A stretch of DNA of 6,870 nucleotides from Candidatus Auribacterota bacterium (lineage in GTDB: Bacteria; Auribacterota; JAFGBW01). Under the pieces are notes generated by a model that saw only the letters and a list, made by a program, of their open reading frames with translations, was not told the origin of the DNA and ran no database searches. The first letter of the stretch is position 1. Every line of letters starts with the position of its first letter. The stretch lies in NCBI GenBank assembly GCA_016932965.1, contig JAFGBW010000275.1, positions 1 through 6,870 of the forward strand, in the 5' to 3' direction. The position numbers were made by a program, and so were the translations under genes. Shown here one piece after another: positions 3,996 through 6,870 of the stretch.

Positions 3996-5130
3996 TTTTT
4001 TCCTTATTGGAATAGAAATTCAGAAGCAGCCCCAGTGATATCATGTTGGTCATCAGTGAAGATCCCCCGTAACTGATAAGGGGAAGCGGTAAGCCTGCAA
4101 TCGGCATCAGACCAATGGTCATTCCTATATTGATGGCAATATGGGAGAGAAACAACATGACAATACCTGTGGCGACCAATTTCATATAGAAATCCTGGCA
4201 GGATTCGGCAATGGAAAATCCCTGCATTAAAACACTCAGGTAAAGAAAGAGCAGGATTCCTCCCCCGATCAATCCCCATTCCTCTCCCACCACTGAAAAA
4301 ATAAAATCCGTATGACGCTCGGGGAGAAACTGGAGATGGGTTTGCGTCCCTTTTAAGAGTCCTTTGCCCCATAATCCTCCGGAACCAATCGCTATTTGAG
4401 ACTGAATCAGGTTGTAAGAAAGGCCCTGAGGATCAATGTTGGGATCGATAAAAACCAGGATTCGATTCTGCTGATAGGGTTTCAGGAAGAAAAGGATATG
4501 CCGCATTTGTTCAATGGAAATCGTCCCGTTTTTCGCCAGCATGAGAATGATGAGGGGAATGAAAGCAAAAGGAAACAGCATCAAGAAATATCTTTTCTTG
4601 ATTCCCGCCATAAACAGCATGCAGATCAAGGTCGGAATTAATGTCATGGCTGTTCCAAGGTCCGGTTGTTTGAGAATCAAAATAAAAGGAACAAGCGTGA
4701 TCAATCCTACTAGAACGATATAATGCAGCTTTTGGTTATTGTCGATGTCCAAACTCATGTATTTTGCCACTGCCATGATGATGGCGATTTTGGCAAATTC
4801 AGAAGGCTGGATATCCATGAATCCAAGAGCAATCCAGCGTTGCGCTCCATGACTGCTTTTTCCGATAAAGAACACCGAAACAAGAAGTCCTATCGTAAAA
4901 AAATAGTAAAGCCAGGTGATATTGAAAAAGAATTTGACGTCTATAAAAAATATCAGAAATACGATTCCCATCGCCAGAAGAACAAAAATAAGCTGTTTGA
5001 AGGCGAGTGGAATCGTCCTTACTTCGGATATCACTGATGCCGCGCTGTAAATCACCATACAGCCAAGCAGCATGATGATCACAACCGTGAAAAAAAGGAA
5101 TCCATGGAGTTCTCGGTCAAAAAGTTTCAT
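3976..5130 (-). CDS. rodA: Rod-shape SEDS peptidoglycan glycosyltransferase RodA
   Basis: RodA polymerises lipid II into glycan strands for lateral wall growth, as partner of PBP2 in the inner membrane. The 384 residues and roughly ten hydrophobic helices match family size. SEDS motifs are present in order: GAQRWIALGFMDIQPSEFAK (95-114), KQPDLGTA (154-161), and YQQNRILVFIDPNIDPQG (219-236). Then come GTQTHLQFLPERHTDFIF (261-278) with the likely catalytic Asp275, GEEWGLIG (282-289), and GLPLPLISYGGSS (346-358). The GTQ...LPERHTDFIF wording fits RodA rather than FtsW. GGAGA at 5141-5145 lies 10 nt before the ATG. pbp2 ends 61 nt upstream on the same strand, the standard elongasome arrangement, and no terminator is seen between them. 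The 3' end overlaps the small membrane-protein gene that converges from the other strand. Confidence 0.97.
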   Translation of the reverse strand: MKLFDRELHGFLFFTVVIIMLLGCMVIYSAASVISEVRTIPLAFKQLIFVLLAMGIVFLIFFIDVKFFFNITWLYYFFTIGLLVSVFFIGKSSHGAQRWIALGFMDIQPSEFAKIAIIMAVAKYMSLDIDNNQKLHYIVLVGLITLVPFILILKQPDLGTAMTLIPTLICMLFMAGIKKRYFLMLFPFAFIPLIILMLAKNGTISIEQMRHILFFLKPYQQNRILVFIDPNIDPQGLSYNLIQSQIAIGSGGLWGKGLLKGTQTHLQFLPERHTDFIFSVVGEEWGLIGGGILLFLYLSVLMQGFSIAESCQDFYMKLVATGIVMLFLSHIAINIGMTIGLMPIAGLPLPLISYGGSSLMTNMISLGLLLNFYSNKEKIIRRSS

Positions 5131-5191
5131 GTATTTTTTTTCTCCAAATCAATTCTTTAAGTTCAATGTATTATTATCCCGCTTGTTCTGG

Positions 5192-6870
5192 TTAGGGAAG
5201 GGAAGAGGGGGGTGACTCATCTTCAAGTTGTAATGAACCTTCTTCAGGATCCATGGCCACAATCGGTGGAGCTCCATCTAAATCCGCACCGGATTCCGAA
5301 GAAATCTGTTCGCCGCCTGTTTCTTTTTCCCGAGGAAGAGGAATATGATGCCAGGCGGCCAATACTTTTTTTGCCACCGGTGCTGCATCCTGTCCGCCAG
5401 ATTCCGCATTTTCTATGAAAATAGTCACGGCTATCTGCGGATTTTCATAAGGAGAAAAACAGATGAACCACACATTTTTTATTTCCCCTTTTCTTTTCGT
5501 CACCTGAACCGTTCCGGTTTTCCCCGCACTATGAACACCTTTCAGTCTTGCCAATCTTCCGGTTCCCCGTTTGGCCTCAATGACATTCAGCATTCCTTCC
5601 CTGACTTTATCCAAATATTCCACATTGATATTTATTTTTCTTGGAGGATCAGGAACAGGAATGGTAACGGCCTTGCCATTCGGATCGATAACTTTTTTCA
5701 GCAAATGCGGGGCAGGAAGGTATCCTCGGGAGGCGATTGCTGCAGTCAGGCAGGCCATCTGGATAGGCGTCACCAGAAGGTATCCTTGTCCGATGGAAAT
5801 ATTGATGGTATCGCCAAGGTTCCATTTCTTAGCGTATCTGTCTTTCATCTGTTTCTGCTTCCATTCAGGGGAAGGCACCAGTCCTTCCTTTTCACCGAGA
5901 AGCGGAATCCTTGTTTTAGCCCCTAAACCGAATTTAATTGACATGTCCTTAATCGGATTGATCCCCATTTCCTTGCCCACATTATAAAAAAAAACATTGC
6001 AGGACTGCTCCAGAGCCCTGGACAGATTTGTTTCCCCGTGTCCCCATTTGTTCCAGCATTTGAAGACAACATTTTTGAGATGAAATTCCCCGTTGCAGAA
6101 AAATGAAGTCTGGTCAGTGATGGTTTTGGACTCTAATCCTGCCATGGCCATGATGGGCTTATAAACTGATCCGGGAGAATATTCCCCGCTGACGACCTTG
6201 TTTAAAAGGGGGAAAGCAGGATCTGTGAAGTATTGTTTAATTATTTCAGAGTTACCCGTGGAAAAAACATTAGGATCAAAAGAGGGATGACTGGTCATGG
6301 CCAATATATTGCCGGTTTTCACTTCCATGATTATCCCCGCTCCTTTTTTGTCCTGGAATGCCTCCTCCAGCGTCTTCTGCATTTTCAAATTAAGGGTCAG
6401 ATAAATATCCGAGCCTTTTACGGGGGATTTTTCTCCTAAAATTTTATCCAGGTGCCCCAAGCTATTGACTTGCACCTGTCTGCCTCCCGGAGTTCCCCTT
6501 AGATAATTTTCATAAGCTTCTTCCACGCCGATTTTACCTATTTCATCATTGAGATTATACCCTTTGTCTTTCAGTATCTCATAATCCTTTTCCGTGATTT
6601 GTCCGGTATAGCCCAGAAGATGGCAAGCTAAACTATCGTGGGTATAATGTCTGACCGGGAATGTCTTGATATCGACACCAGGAAGCCGATATAATTGTTC
6701 CGATATTTTGATCACATTCACCATGGAGAGATCGGAAAAAATCACCGATGGTTCATGAAGAGGGGAAGTCGGATAAAGCATGCTTTTTTTGATCCGTTCC
6801 CTGGGAATTTGGATGATTTTGGAGATGGTATCAGCAACCATATCCGGATTGAGAATATCTTTGGCTTCCA
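5192..6870 (-). CDS. mrdA: Penicillin-binding protein 2 (elongation transpeptidase), N-terminus beyond right edge
   Basis: PBP2 cross-links new peptidoglycan during cell elongation, in complex with RodA. An in-frame ATG occurs at 6841, but the frame stays open to the edge (...EAKDILNPD precedes it) and the usual membrane anchor is missing, so the gene continues outside the window. Counting from that ATG, the visible part holds the dimerisation domain (about 20-150; GVEEAYENYLRGTPG at 105-119). The transpeptidase follows, with SVYK (225-228, nucleophile Ser225), SCN (280-282) and KTGT (441-444). All three catalytic motifs are intact. C249, C262, H268 and C281 cluster around the SxN motif, where E. 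coli PBP2 is reported to hold zinc. A disordered, acidic, Pro/Ser-rich tail of about 45 residues follows the catalytic domain. mreC/mreD may lie upstream, outside the window, as in many genomes. Confidence 0.96.
   Translation of the reverse strand, partial: EAKDILNPDMVADTISKIIQIPRERIKKSMLYPTSPLHEPSVIFSDLSMVNVIKISEQLYRLPGVDIKTFPVRHYTHDSLACHLLGYTGQITEKDYEILKDKGYNLNDEIGKIGVEEAYENYLRGTPGGRQVQVNSLGHLDKILGEKSPVKGSDIYLTLNLKMQKTLEEAFQDKKGAGIIMEVKTGNILAMTSHPSFDPNVFSTGNSEIIKQYFTDPAFPLLNKVVSGEYSPGSVYKPIMAMAGLESKTITDQTSFFCNGEFHLKNVVFKCWNKWGHGETNLSRALEQSCNVFFYNVGKEMGINPIKDMSIKFGLGAKTRIPLLGEKEGLVPSPEWKQKQMKDRYAKKWNLGDTINISIGQGYLLVTPIQMACLTAAIASRGYLPAPHLLKKVIDPNGKAVTIPVPDPPRKININVEYLDKVREGMLNVIEAKRGTGRLARLKGVHSAGKTGTVQVTKRKGEIKNVWFICFSPYENPQIAVTIFIENAESGGQDAAPVAKKVLAAWHHIPLPREKETGGEQISSESGADLDGAPPIVAMDPEEGSLQLEDESPPSSLP

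Noticed and set aside
4004-4372. 122-codon minus-strand ORF inside rodA
   Set aside because: It is a shifted frame within rodA and shows no independent motif. RodA motifs run through the same bases in the other frame.
5345-5926. 193-codon plus-strand ORF
   Set aside because: It is antisense to the PBP2 transpeptidase domain, has no motif, and overlaps another antisense frame (5571-5987). The PBP2 frame is unambiguous.

Overview
This window looks chromosomal, from a diderm (Gram-negative-type) bacterium of moderate GC. The support is a lipobox lipoprotein with a glycine zipper, an elongasome PBP2-RodA pair, a SpoVG homologue, and a tRNA whose CCA end is not encoded. The ispE-spoVG-tRNA neighbourhood and the repeated zinc-ribbon additions suggest a little-studied lineage (a deltaproteobacterial-type group or a candidate phylum such as Omnitrophota). 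That placement is a low-confidence inference.

Layout. (1) 1-417, minus: N-terminal part of a Gfo/Idh/MocA oxidoreductase that runs off the left edge. (2) 418-548: AT-rich divergent promoter region with an 8-bp palindrome. (3) 549-2043, plus: ispE (isoprenoid precursor synthesis), a SpoVG homologue with a zinc ribbon inserted in its domain, and tRNA-Gln(UUG) 6 nt downstream. (4) 2044-2219: AT-rich gap of 176 nt with one weak terminator-like hairpin. (5) 2220-3147, plus: a membrane-anchored ComEA-type helix-hairpin-helix protein with a C-terminal zinc ribbon, overlapping a small single-TM protein. (6) 3148-3403: two inverted repeats, then a strong promoter whose spacer is a palindrome. (7) 3404-3995, plus: a glycine-zipper lipoprotein with a C-terminal zinc ribbon, and a 55-residue single-TM protein. 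(8) 3976-6870, minus: rodA and the upstream pbp2 (mrdA), which is cut by the right edge. Its last gene overlaps the small plus-strand gene tail to tail by 20 bp.

How the genes fit together. PBP2 (transpeptidase) and RodA (SEDS glycosyltransferase) form the core of the rod-shape peptidoglycan machine. IspE feeds the isoprenoid supply, which includes the undecaprenyl carrier that machine uses. SpoVG is a nucleic-acid-binding regulator in other bacteria. The most unusual theme is that three neighbouring plus-strand proteins (SpoVG, the ComEA-like protein and the lipoprotein) each carry a two-CxxC zinc-ribbon-like module that the parent family normally lacks. Two of these modules are predicted to lie outside the cytoplasm. 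I see no phage, IS element, CRISPR array or defence system. The core genes look ordinary and intact.
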